From assembly GCA_023230985.1 (NCBI GenBank), contig JALNWH010000077.1:1-9295 (forward strand): a stretch of DNA of 9,295 bases, given 5' to 3'. The translations under genes and the position numbers were made by a program. Below are positions 1-5,792 of this stretch, piece by piece. The number at the start of each line of letters is the position of its first letter. Within the stretch, counting starts at the first letter, position 1. The DNA is from Bacillota bacterium. GTDB lineage: Bacteria; Bacillota; Clostridia; Lutisporales; Lutisporaceae. A model generated the notes under the pieces. The model did not search any database. It was not told where the DNA came from and was given only the letters and a program-made list of their open reading frames with translations.

Positions 1-63
1 CATAAGTCTTATTAAAACCTCCTTAGATATAGTAGTATCAATAGTTACATCACTATTATTATA
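1..63 (-). promoter_or_regulatory. Promoter, candidate operator and ribosome site of a minus-strand gene leaving the window
   Basis: Read on the minus strand, a perfect TATAAT (58-63) is preceded by TG plus one base, which makes an extended -10. No good -35 is seen at the expected distance. Just downstream, covering the likely start of transcription, is an interrupted palindrome AATAGT-N6-ACTATT (40-57). It could bind a repressor. An AAGGAGG ribosome site (18-24) follows, then an ATG at 3-1. The gap from AGGAGG to that ATG is about 14 bases, longer than usual. An in-frame AUA at 12-10 sits at a more normal distance. The coding sequence itself is outside the window, so its product is unknown. 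Confidence 0.45.
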
Positions 64-121
64 TCATATCTTACTACATCTTTGGATGGTTTATCTCGAA
101 AAATGTTTACTCGTTAGAGCT

Positions 122-195
122 GCAAAAGCACAGAGGGACGGTTCTTTTGAGTTGTAATTCATAACTCAAAAGAACTGTCCCTCTGTGCTTCTTGC
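122..195. repeat. Long near-perfect hairpin, REP/MITE-like
   Basis: The arms 126-153 and 163-190 pair over 28 bases with a single G-T wobble (140 with 176) around a 9-base loop (154-162). Four more base pairs (122-125 with 192-195) follow a one-base bulge at 191. The arm contains CAGAGGGACGGTTCTTTTG. From memory, similar GGGACGGTTCT palindromes are scattered through clostridial genomes and may be moved by REP-associated tyrosine transposases. That link is inference and could not be searched here. The hairpin begins 10 bases past the stop of the spore protein gene on its 3' side, so it may also end or stabilise that mRNA. No T-run follows it on either strand, so it is not a standard intrinsic terminator. 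Confidence 0.75.
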
Positions 196-204
196 TTCTT
201 AGTC

Positions 205-429
205 CTATTTATTTATTATTTGGTTTTGTGCCATAGCTACCAATCTTTTTGTTATTTCTCCGCCAACTCTTCCGCAATCTCTCGCAGAAAGATTGCCCCA
301 ATAATCTTCAGAACCTTGTTGTACAGGGAGATTAAATTCCGCAGCAATTTCATATTTCATATTATCCATTGCTTTGTGCGCCTCGGGTATTGTTAAACCT
401 TTGTTATATTTTCCACTTCCTGCTGCCAT
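205..429 (-). CDS. Small acid-soluble spore protein, alpha/beta type (74 aa)
   Basis: Proteins of this family coat DNA in the dormant spore, protect it from UV and chemicals, and supply amino acids on germination after cleavage by the GPR protease. The sequence shows a GPR-site-like stretch KYEIAAEF (residues 25-32; cleavage expected after E27). The second family block runs GNLSAR...GRVGGEITKRL (residues 45-63). The length matches the usual 60-75 residues. The start was chosen at 429 because a good ribosome site (AAAGGAGATG on the minus strand) lies just upstream. The open frame continues to an ATG at 543, but that extension has no ribosome site and does not resemble the family. Expression in the forespore is expected from family knowledge. 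I could not pick out a convincing sigma-G promoter upstream. Cys52 within the DNA-binding block also occurs, as I recall, in other clostridial members. Confidence 0.95.
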   Translation of the reverse strand: MAAGSGKYNKGLTIPEAHKAMDNMKYEIAAEFNLPVQQGSEDYWGNLSARDCGRVGGEITKRLVAMAQNQIINK

Positions 430-584
430 AGTTTCATCTCCTTTTCTTTTTTTTAATTTTCCCTTTTCAAAAGTTATTATCCTAGAACATGTTTCTATAA
501 AAATTATTTTATTACATTTTGTTATTACTGGTTTTAATGTCATATTCTACAATTTCAAACTTTAATAAAACCACTCGATTTTTG

Positions 585-613
585 TCGATTGAAGGAAATA
601 ATAATGATATAAT
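585..613 (+). promoter_or_regulatory. Candidate promoter of the lipoprotein deacetylase gene
   Basis: A perfect TATAAT (608-613) is preceded by TG and one base, forming an extended -10. At 17-base spacing the -35 is weak (TCGATT, 585-590). A TTGTCGAT (582-589) overlaps this -35 and resembles a Spo0A box (core TGNCGAA, one mismatch). This is the only notable signal in the 430-733 gap apart from the palindrome at 664-693. The start of transcription would be near 620, giving a leader of a little over 100 bases. Confidence 0.45.
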
Positions 614-663
614 GAGACAAGTAGTTTTTTAAGTTAAATAAAAATATAAAATTATTATATGGC

Positions 664-693
664 AAAATGCAGAAAATTAATTTTCCGCATTTT
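664..693. other. Imperfect 30-bp palindrome in the leader of the lipoprotein gene
   Basis: Bases 664-678 pair with 679-693 with one mismatch (671 with 686) and no unpaired loop, so in RNA the centre would open to a small loop. It is flanked by AAAA on one side and TTTTT on the other. It could work as a weak two-way terminator or attenuator for the divergent genes, or as a protein-binding site. It lies downstream of the candidate promoter and 40 bases before the start codon, so it would sit in the 5' leader. Confidence 0.5.
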
Positions 694-733
694 TCGTAGC
701 TTAACATGAAAAGTAATAAAATAGGAGGACAAA

Positions 734-1831
734 ATGAAAAAGGCATTATTTATTCTAATATTAATATTTTTAATAGCTACTATTACCGGTTGTAATGGAA
801 ACAACACTGGCAGCATCGAAGAAGTTCTTATAGAAGAAGATGAGGAAGAAAGTGGTATAAAAGAATTGAATGATGAAGAAATAGAAAATGCGGAAAAAGA
901 AGAAATAGATTTGTATGATATAAAACCCAATGAGAACGGGCAGATAATGATAATAATGTACCATGGTATCAGCAAAGAGGAATCAGAATGGGTTAGAACT
1001 ATTGATAATTTCAAAAAAGATTTAAAATCTTTATATGATAATGGATATAGGCTATTGAATTTGAGTGACTATGTTAATAATAATATTAGCACCGAGGCCG
1101 GCTTTACACCTGTTGTATTGACTTTTGATGACGGTTTGCAAAACCAATTTAATTATGTTGATGAAAATGGTGTAAAAGTTATTGATCCCGATTGTGCTGT
1201 AGGCATTTTAGAAGAATTTTGTAAAAACCACCCTGACTTTGGTAAAGGAGCTTCATTTTTTGTATACTATCCGGTACCATTTAGGCAAAGTGATTTTATA
1301 TACGATAAATTTAAATTTTTGATTGAAAATGGATATGAAATAGGTAATCATGGTTATAATCATGAAAATTTAGGTAAAATATCAATTGATAAAGTACAAG
1401 AGTCATTAGCAAAGAATGCGCAAAAAACTTATGATATTTTAAGTGGTTATACAGTACAGACATTGGCACTTCCTTATGGCGCAGCTCCAAAGGGGAATAA
1501 TTACAAATATGTGATTAAAGGTGAATATAATGGCTTTTCTTATAATAACAAAGCTGTTTTAAAAGTTGGTAGCAATCCCGCATTTGCTCCTAATCATATA
1601 AAATTCGATTCGGAAAGATTGCCGAGAGTGCGGGGGAGTGAAATTTTGGTTAACGGTACGGGGATGTATGATTATATTGAGTATTTCAAGAAAAACCCTG
1701 AAAAAAGGTATATAAGCGATGGAAATAAGGATACCGTTACAATTCCCGAAAGTGAATTACCTAACTTTAATATGGATAGCATAGGAGAAAAAAATCTAAT
1801 AACTTATCTTCCGGATAAAAGCGCAGATTAA
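734..1831 (+). CDS. Lipoprotein polysaccharide deacetylase, NodB-fold family (365 aa)
   Basis: This is probably a secreted, membrane-anchored enzyme that removes acetyl groups from a cell-wall or other polysaccharide. Residues 1-19 form a lipoprotein signal peptide (KK, a hydrophobic stretch, then lipobox ITGC with Cys20). An acidic linker rich in Glu and Asp (about 28-60) spaces the catalytic domain from the membrane. The NodB-type domain starts near residue 70 (MIIMYHGIS). It shows TFDDG (130-134, metal-binding and catalytic Asp) and HGYNH (206-210, metal-binding His pair). LPYG (246-249) stands where many members have RPPxG. An RLPRV motif lies at 295-299. There is an extra segment of about 20 residues between TFDDG and the His pair compared with PdaB. 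The start is well supported by AGGAGG (723-728) five bases before ATG. The gene stands alone with its own terminator. The exact substrate cannot be told. Confidence 0.9.
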   Translation: MKKALFILILIFLIATITGCNGNNTGSIEEVLIEEDEEESGIKELNDEEIENAEKEEIDLYDIKPNENGQIMIIMYHGISKEESEWVRTIDNFKKDLKSLYDNGYRLLNLSDYVNNNISTEAGFTPVVLTFDDGLQNQFNYVDENGVKVIDPDCAVGILEEFCKNHPDFGKGASFFVYYPVPFRQSDFIYDKFKFLIENGYEIGNHGYNHENLGKISIDKVQESLAKNAQKTYDILSGYTVQTLALPYGAAPKGNNYKYVIKGEYNGFSYNNKAVLKVGSNPAFAPNHIKFDSERLPRVRGSEILVNGTGMYDYIEYFKKNPEKRYISDGNKDTVTIPESELPNFNMDSIGEKNLITYLPDKSAD

Positions 1832-1861
1832 AGAATTATTTAAACATAGAATAAATATTTT

Positions 1862-1892
1862 AAAGTCCACATTATATAATGTGGACTTTTTT
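1862..1892 (+). terminator. Intrinsic terminator of the lipoprotein deacetylase gene
   Basis: A perfect palindrome built on AGTCCACAT / ATGTGGACT (1864-1887, extended by A-T pairs at 1862-1863 and 1888-1889) runs into a TTTTTT tract (1887-1892). It lies about 30 bases after the stop codon. The mostly A+T centre leaves a small loop. Confidence 0.85.
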
Positions 1893-2000
1893 ATGAAGTT
1901 TTTAATTTAGAGGCATACATATAAAAAAATAGTAATAAATTTAAAGATAAGAGGATTTTATTAGCAGTGAAAGCAACATTCTTTTTAAAAAAATTAAAGG

Positions 2001-2792
2001 GTGATAGGTATAAAAATATTTTTTTTAAGGAAAAGACAAGTAGGTTTATTTCTGCTTTTATTTTCATTGATTTTTTCATCAATGGCTTACACAATAACAA
2101 TAAAATCAAAAGTATTAAGTGTTTTTAAGAAAGAGGAAAGAATTATTCCAATTTATTGTGTAGATACTGAAGAAAAGAGAATAGCAATTAGTTTTGATGC
2201 TGCCTGGGGATCAGATTATACTTTAGAACTTTTAGAAATATTAGAAAGATATAATGTTAAGACCACATTTTTTCTTGTAGCATTTTGGATAGATAAATAC
2301 CCTGATATGGTAAAAAAGATAGATGAGTATGGACACGAAATAGGTAATCATTCGGCTAGTCATCCAAATATGTCGCAGTTAAATGAGACAAAAATAAAAG
2401 AGGAATTGACCATTACATCAAATAAGATTGAAAAAATAACAGGGAAAAGAGTTAATTTATTTCGCCCGCCTTTTGGTGATTACAATAATAGGCTTATGAA
2501 AACTGCTAATAGTTTAGGGTACTATGTAATTCAGTGGGACGTAGACAGCTTGGATTATAAGGATTACGGAGCAGATGTAATGGTAGAAAGAGTTTTAAGC
2601 AGGGTAAGTAATGGTTCAATTGTTTTATTTCATAACAATGCTACATATACAACAAAGGCTCTTCCGGTTATACTTAGCAGATTGCAACAATTAGAATATG
2701 AAATAGTGCCTATATCAGAACTAATATATAAAGAAAATTATTACATTGATCATACCGGAAAACAAAAAAAGAAGAACAAAAATAATATGTAA
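2001..2792 (+). CDS. pdaB: PdaB-type spore polysaccharide deacetylase (about 260 aa)
   Basis: This is a NodB-fold deacetylase of the sporulation-associated PdaB family. In Bacillus subtilis PdaB is needed to keep mature spores intact, though its substrate is unclear. Residue numbers count from the GTG at 2001. A basic N-terminus and one hydrophobic segment (about 14-31) anchor it or act as an uncleaved signal. The domain shows SFDAAWG (64-70), which is the family hallmark, HSASH (117-121), RPPFG (155-159), QWDVD (178-182) and LFHNN (209-213). All catalytic positions are present. The basic tail (KQKKKNKNN) is not part of the domain. An in-frame stop just upstream (1995-1997) rules out a longer protein. 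The GTG at 2001 lies inside the best ribosome site (AAAGGGTGAT, 1996-2005), which points to a start at AUA 2010 (MKIFFLRKR). No strong promoter was found in 1893-2000. Confidence 0.92.
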   Translation: MIGIKIFFLRKRQVGLFLLLFSLIFSSMAYTITIKSKVLSVFKKEERIIPIYCVDTEEKRIAISFDAAWGSDYTLELLEILERYNVKTTFFLVAFWIDKYPDMVKKIDEYGHEIGNHSASHPNMSQLNETKIKEELTITSNKIEKITGKRVNLFRPPFGDYNNRLMKTANSLGYYVIQWDVDSLDYKDYGADVMVERVLSRVSNGSIVLFHNNATYTTKALPVILSRLQQLEYEIVPISELIYKENYYIDHTGKQKKKNKNNM

Positions 2793-2850
2793 ACTCAATA
2801 AGGTTTTCCCAATATAATATATTGAGAAATATTTGAAGGGAAGAATTGTT

Positions 2851-3015
2851 TTGAACTGGCATTGTTTTTTAAAAAGATTACGAAAAGTTTTGTTTGTATC
2901 AGGTGTTATTGAAAAGGTGTTGATTATTTCAAAAGCAATTGAGGACACGGGAGACGGTATAGAGGAATTAGAAAAAAATTTTAAAAGTAGAAGTAATAAG
3001 AAAAAGGATTGTTAA
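2851..3015 (+). CDS. Small basic protein of unknown function (54 aa)
   Basis: I do not recognise this protein. The TTG at 2851 is chosen because a ribosome site AAGGGA (2836-2841) lies nine bases upstream. A TTG at 2833 in the same frame overlaps that site. The protein starts MNWHCFLKRLRKVLF, has a moderately hydrophobic, possibly amphipathic stretch (about 13-30), then an acidic part (EDTGDGIEEL, 31-40) and a basic tail ending KKKDC. It follows the pdaB gene by 58 bases on the same strand, and a strong terminator overlaps its stop codon. It is therefore probably the last gene of a pdaB transcript and may be spore-related. That it is a real gene is inferred from the ribosome site, the spacing and the terminator. 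Confidence 0.55.
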   Translation: MNWHCFLKRLRKVLFVSGVIEKVLIISKAIEDTGDGIEELEKNFKSRSNKKKDC

Positions 3016-3048
3016 ATTTTAAGCGAGATTAATAATCCTTTTTTTTTA
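3001..3048 (+). terminator. Intrinsic terminator overlapping the end of the small gene
   Basis: AAAAAGGATT (3001-3010) pairs with AATCCTTTTT (3034-3043), and the T-run continues to 3048. The loop is large (23 bases) and contains the stop codon of the 54-residue gene. A ribosome finishing that gene would cover the left arm, so termination may be sensitive to translation. Confidence 0.75.
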
Positions 3049-3070
3049 TTTACTGGTATAATATATGATA

Positions 3071-3110
3071 TTAAGGATTTAAATGTTATAATGGTGTTAA
3101 AGATTTAAAC
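3071..3110 (+). promoter_or_regulatory. Promoter-like region with flanking direct repeats before the Mur-like gene
   Basis: A TATAAT (3087-3092) preceded by TG and one base forms an extended -10. It is bracketed by two 14-base direct repeats, TTAAGGATTTAAAT (3071-3084) and TTAAAGATTTAAAC (3097-3110), with two mismatches and a 26-base period. No good -35 is seen. Other TATAAT matches lie at 3057-3062 (also extended) and 3154-3159. Which of them is used cannot be decided. Confidence 0.35.
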
Positions 3111-3178
3111 CATGAGATACATAAAAATAATCTATCAGCTAAATATATATAAGTATAATATATGTTGAGGCTGATAAA

Positions 3179-4549
3179 ATGTTGAAAACCTTATTCTCTA
3201 TTTTAAATTCAAAAAAGATTACTTCAGACATTGACGGTATAAAACCCGGTTCGATTTACATTGATATGTATTCAAGCAATGAGCGTGATCTCAATTATGC
3301 ATACGACAAAGGGGCAGAATTGATAATAACAAGCAAAGAGGTATTAAATACTTCTTTACCGATAATTAAAGTAGAAAATGCTAGTAGAACTTACTTAAAA
3401 CTATTAAATACAATATATAATAACCCTTTGGATAAAGCTGGCTTTATCACCATATTTGGAGGTAATAGGAGTAATACAATTGCAAGTATTTTGGATTTTA
3501 TTTTTAAAAATAAATATTATCGGAAAATGCATAAAAAAGGATTATATAATACTTTAGCGAGTTTAGCGCCGATGATAAATAATTTAAATATTGAGGATTT
3601 TTTTTATTATGTGTTAAGCCGTATATTGCAAAATATTGATAAAATACCTCTTCCATCAGATTCCAGCTATCAACTTATAGAACCGGTGATATCCAAAAAT
3701 ATAGAATGTATTATTATAGAAGATTGTATGTATTTAAATATGTCTGATATAAGCAATGAGGAATCTAATAAACCAATAATAATAAATAATGATAAACCGT
3801 ATGCATTAACGATTATTAATGGTAGATCTGATAGTCTAATAATAACTTATGGTTTAAATAAAAAAGCAGCTGTTACTGCAACAAGTATAGACTATGGAGA
3901 AAAAACCGCCTTTAATTATTGCTTGCAAAGAACATTTTACAGTAAAACAGGGAAAAAAATTGAACCTTTTGAAGTGCCGCTTACAATAAAGGGGCTTGGT
4001 ATAAATAGAATATACGCTGCTTTGGCAGCAATTTCATGTGCCCTTTACTATGATATTGATATGAAAACCATTAAAGAATCATTGTTGGATTATAACGGAT
4101 TAAATAGGGATTTTCTTATAAAAGAATATGAAAACTTTACATTAATAGATAATTACTGTACATCCTATTTAGATTTTAAAGAAGTTTTTGAAGTACTGCA
4201 ATATGTTGATTATAAAAAAATATATCTTTTATTATCAAATGCTATAATAAATGATGAAAAAAGTGAATTGATAATAACCGATTTTATTCGTGAAGTAGCA
4301 ATAAGTGTTAATATTAAAGAAATTTTTATTATTACTTTTGTGAAAAATGAAAGTGAAAAGAAAAATTATAAGAGGTTTGAATCATTAAAAAATGAACTTA
4401 ATATTCATATTAGTTACTTTAACGAATTGGTAAATGCCATCACTTATTTTATAAACGATGTAAAGGAAAAAGATGTTTTATTAGTATTAGGGGGAAGAGA
4501 ATTAATCCGGCCGGAAATAATTATTGAATTATTACTTAAAAACAAATGA
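3179..4549 (+). CDS. Degenerate Mur-ligase-like protein (456 aa)
   Basis: The overall pattern follows the MurE/MurF amino-acid ligases of peptidoglycan synthesis. The N-terminal part has DIDGIKPGSIYIDM (17-30) and AYDKGAELIITS (41-52), like the UDP-sugar-binding domain. The central part has LIITYGLNKKAAVTA (220-234) and GLGINRIYAALAAISCA (272-288). A C-terminal Rossmann-like part ends DVLLVLGGRE. The active-site signatures have decayed. The ATP loop GTNGKTT reads GGNRSNT (94-100) with the lysine lost. The usual GR(F/Y)E and DYAH motifs read GLNRDF (307-312) and DNYC (324-327). GKGHE reads GGREL, and I see no DNPR motif. It is slightly shorter than usual MurE. It is probably not an active ligase and could be a scaffold, regulator or sugar-nucleotide-binding protein. 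The ribosome site is modest (TGAGGCTGAT, 3166-3175). It stands alone between the pdaB transcript and the OB-fold gene. Confidence 0.75.
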   Translation: MLKTLFSILNSKKITSDIDGIKPGSIYIDMYSSNERDLNYAYDKGAELIITSKEVLNTSLPIIKVENASRTYLKLLNTIYNNPLDKAGFITIFGGNRSNTIASILDFIFKNKYYRKMHKKGLYNTLASLAPMINNLNIEDFFYYVLSRILQNIDKIPLPSDSSYQLIEPVISKNIECIIIEDCMYLNMSDISNEESNKPIIINNDKPYALTIINGRSDSLIITYGLNKKAAVTATSIDYGEKTAFNYCLQRTFYSKTGKKIEPFEVPLTIKGLGINRIYAALAAISCALYYDIDMKTIKESLLDYNGLNRDFLIKEYENFTLIDNYCTSYLDFKEVFEVLQYVDYKKIYLLLSNAIINDEKSELIITDFIREVAISVNIKEIFIITFVKNESEKKNYKRFESLKNELNIHISYFNELVNAITYFINDVKEKDVLLVLGGRELIRPEIIIELLLKNK

Positions 4550-4603
4550 AACATTTGAGTTGAAATTGGATTCATTAAATTAGTATTTTATATAAATTAT
4601 TTT

Positions 4604-4660
4604 GGTTACTTTATTATTTTTTACCAAGATTAGCATAAAATCTTGATAAAAAAAGTAATC
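4604..4660. other. 57-base imperfect palindrome between the Mur-like and OB-fold genes
   Basis: An inner stem CAAGATT / AATCTTG (4625-4631 with 4639-4645) has a 7-base loop. A-T pairs extend it after one mismatch (4617-4623 with 4647-4653). An outer stem GGTTACT / AGTAATC (4604-4610 with 4654-4660) includes one G-T pair. No T-run follows it on either strand, so it is not a textbook terminator, although it lies where the Mur-like mRNA should end. The arms suggest a structured leader, a small mobile palindrome or a weak terminator. Nothing else stands out in 4550-4740 except a TATAAT (4662-4667) without a matching -35. Confidence 0.5.
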
Positions 4661-4740
4661 ATATAATCCTTTTCTAATGAATACTTATAGTGTAGATTAA
4701 GCCCAAAGTACACAAGAACAGGAAAGGATGGGGGTTGTAA

Positions 4741-5391
4741 ATGATTGATAATGTGATATCAAATAATGTAGTTACAGTACATGGAATTATAAAGGAAAAT
4801 CCAATATTTAGTCATGAAATGTATGGCGAAAAGTTCTATAATACAAAATTAGTTGTACCTAGGTTAAGCGAGATATCTGATGTCTTGCCTGTTACTATAT
4901 CCGAAAGGCTAATCTTAGGAATCGATATTGAAAAGGGTACAAAAATGTTTATTGAAGGGCAGTTAAGATCGTATAATAAATATTTAGACGGAAGCAATAG
5001 ATTGATTCTAACGATATTTGCTCGAAATATTACGCAATCGGAAGAAAACATAAAAAATCCTAATCAGATTTTTTTAGATGGTTATATTTGCAAAAGACCT
5101 ATATATAGAACTACACCATTTGGACGTGAAATTACTGATATGCTTATAGCTGTAAATAGACCATATAATAAGTCAGATTATATTCCAAGTATTGCTTGGG
5201 GTAGAAATGCAAGATATTCCGAAAAATTGAAAGTTGGAGATAGGATTAGGGTGTGGGGCAGAATACAAAGCAGGGAATATCAAAAGAAAATATCTGATGA
5301 AGAAACAATCACAAGGACGGCTTATGAGATTTCCATATCAAAGATGGAAGTAGTAGATACTTCTGAAAATAAGCAGGATAATTGTAAATAG
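4741..5391 (+). CDS. Double OB-fold single-stranded-DNA-binding-like protein (216 aa)
   Basis: The protein reads as two tandem OB folds. The first (about 8-98) contains VTVHGIIKENP...FYNTKLVVPR and GTKMFIEGQLRSY. The second (about 109-207) contains IFLDGYICKRPIYRTTPFGREITDML-type strands, then SIAWGRNARYSEKLKVGDRIRVWGRIQSREY-type strands. The second half closely follows bacterial SSB/PriB-like folds. The two-domain clostridial type of about 220 residues is known as a provisional SSB family. It differs from true SSB, which has one OB fold and an acidic tail ending DDDIPF; this protein ends KQDNCK and lacks that tail. It therefore probably binds single-stranded nucleic acid but not the usual SSB partner proteins. 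The start is supported by AAAGGATGGGGG (about 4722-4734) before ATG. Confidence 0.8.
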   Translation: MIDNVISNNVVTVHGIIKENPIFSHEMYGEKFYNTKLVVPRLSEISDVLPVTISERLILGIDIEKGTKMFIEGQLRSYNKYLDGSNRLILTIFARNITQSEENIKNPNQIFLDGYICKRPIYRTTPFGREITDMLIAVNRPYNKSDYIPSIAWGRNARYSEKLKVGDRIRVWGRIQSREYQKKISDEETITRTAYEISISKMEVVDTSENKQDNCK

Positions 5392-5514
5392 GAAGAATAA
5401 AAAAATTATAATTATAAAGGCTCTCGTTATTATTTTGTTATAGTTCAAACATTGTATATATTTTTATTGTAGATTATTAATATTTAATTTAGATTGCGTT
5501 GTGAAAAGGCTTAG

Positions 5515-5599
5515 AACCTGTTAGCGAAGTGGAGGATTAGTTGCGTCAACTGTTTGAGCGAAGCGAATTTTGACGCAACCCGTAACAAGCTTACAGGTT
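5515..5599. repeat. Structured palindromic element in the 401-base gap
   Basis: An outer stem AACCTGTTAGC / GCTTACAGGTT (5515-5525 with 5589-5599) has one mismatch. It encloses an inner stem GTTGCGTCAA / TTGACGCAAC (5540-5549 with 5570-5579). The inner loop (5550-5569) carries GAGCGAAGCGAA, and a similar GCGAAGTGGA occurs at 5524-5533. The element is visibly richer in G and C than its surroundings. No reading frame covers it. It looks like a dispersed intergenic repeat or a structured RNA. The rest of 5392-5792 is AT-rich, with a short palindrome (5635-5647, ATAAGC-T-GCTTAT) and the promoter at 5715-5743. Confidence 0.55.
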
Positions 5600-5714
5600 A
5601 TTTGTCTTGGAACTCGGCAATCGTAGAAAATATAATAAGCTGCTTATCAGAAATAGTTAAGGTATGAACAGTAACATTGTTTTAATTGTAGCCTTTTTAT
5701 TATTTTGAATTTTA

Positions 5715-5743
5715 TTGTTATAAAGTTTAAATACCTATATAAT
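5715..5743 (+). promoter_or_regulatory. Promoter of the YitT-family gene
   Basis: TTGTTA (5715-5720) and a perfect TATAAT (5738-5743) are separated by 17 bases, the ideal spacing for a vegetative sigma factor. Transcription would start near 5750, leaving a leader of about 43 bases before the ATG. Confidence 0.65.
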
Positions 5744-5792
5744 TGTTATAGATGTTTTAACTGATAAGTATTCTTTTTACGGGGGTCAAGGT

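Noticed and set aside
430..543. Longer start for the spore protein at the ATG at 543
   Set aside because: The 38-residue extension has no ribosome site and is unlike any part of the family. The ATG at 429 has a strong site and gives the usual length.
430..560. Sigma-G promoter for the spore protein gene
   Set aside because: Forespore control is expected, but no pair matching the sigma-G -35 and -10 consensus at proper spacing was found.
706..795. Short overlapping frame starting ATG 706 ahead of the lipoprotein
   Set aside because: It has no ribosome site, runs out of frame over the real start and ends inside the signal peptide region.
1892..1921. Sigma-E-like -10 (CATACATA, 1914-1921) upstream of pdaB
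   Set aside because: It matches most of the -10 consensus, but the -35 region is poor and AT-rich DNA gives such matches easily.
2794..2826. Hairpin CTCAATA/TATTGAG between pdaB and the small gene
   Set aside because: It has seven weak pairs with a long loop and no T-run, so it is not convincing as a terminator.
5643..5768. Inverted CTTATCAG ... CTGATAAG upstream of the YitT-family gene
   Set aside because: Eight-base arms more than 100 bases apart in AT-rich DNA are likely to be chance.
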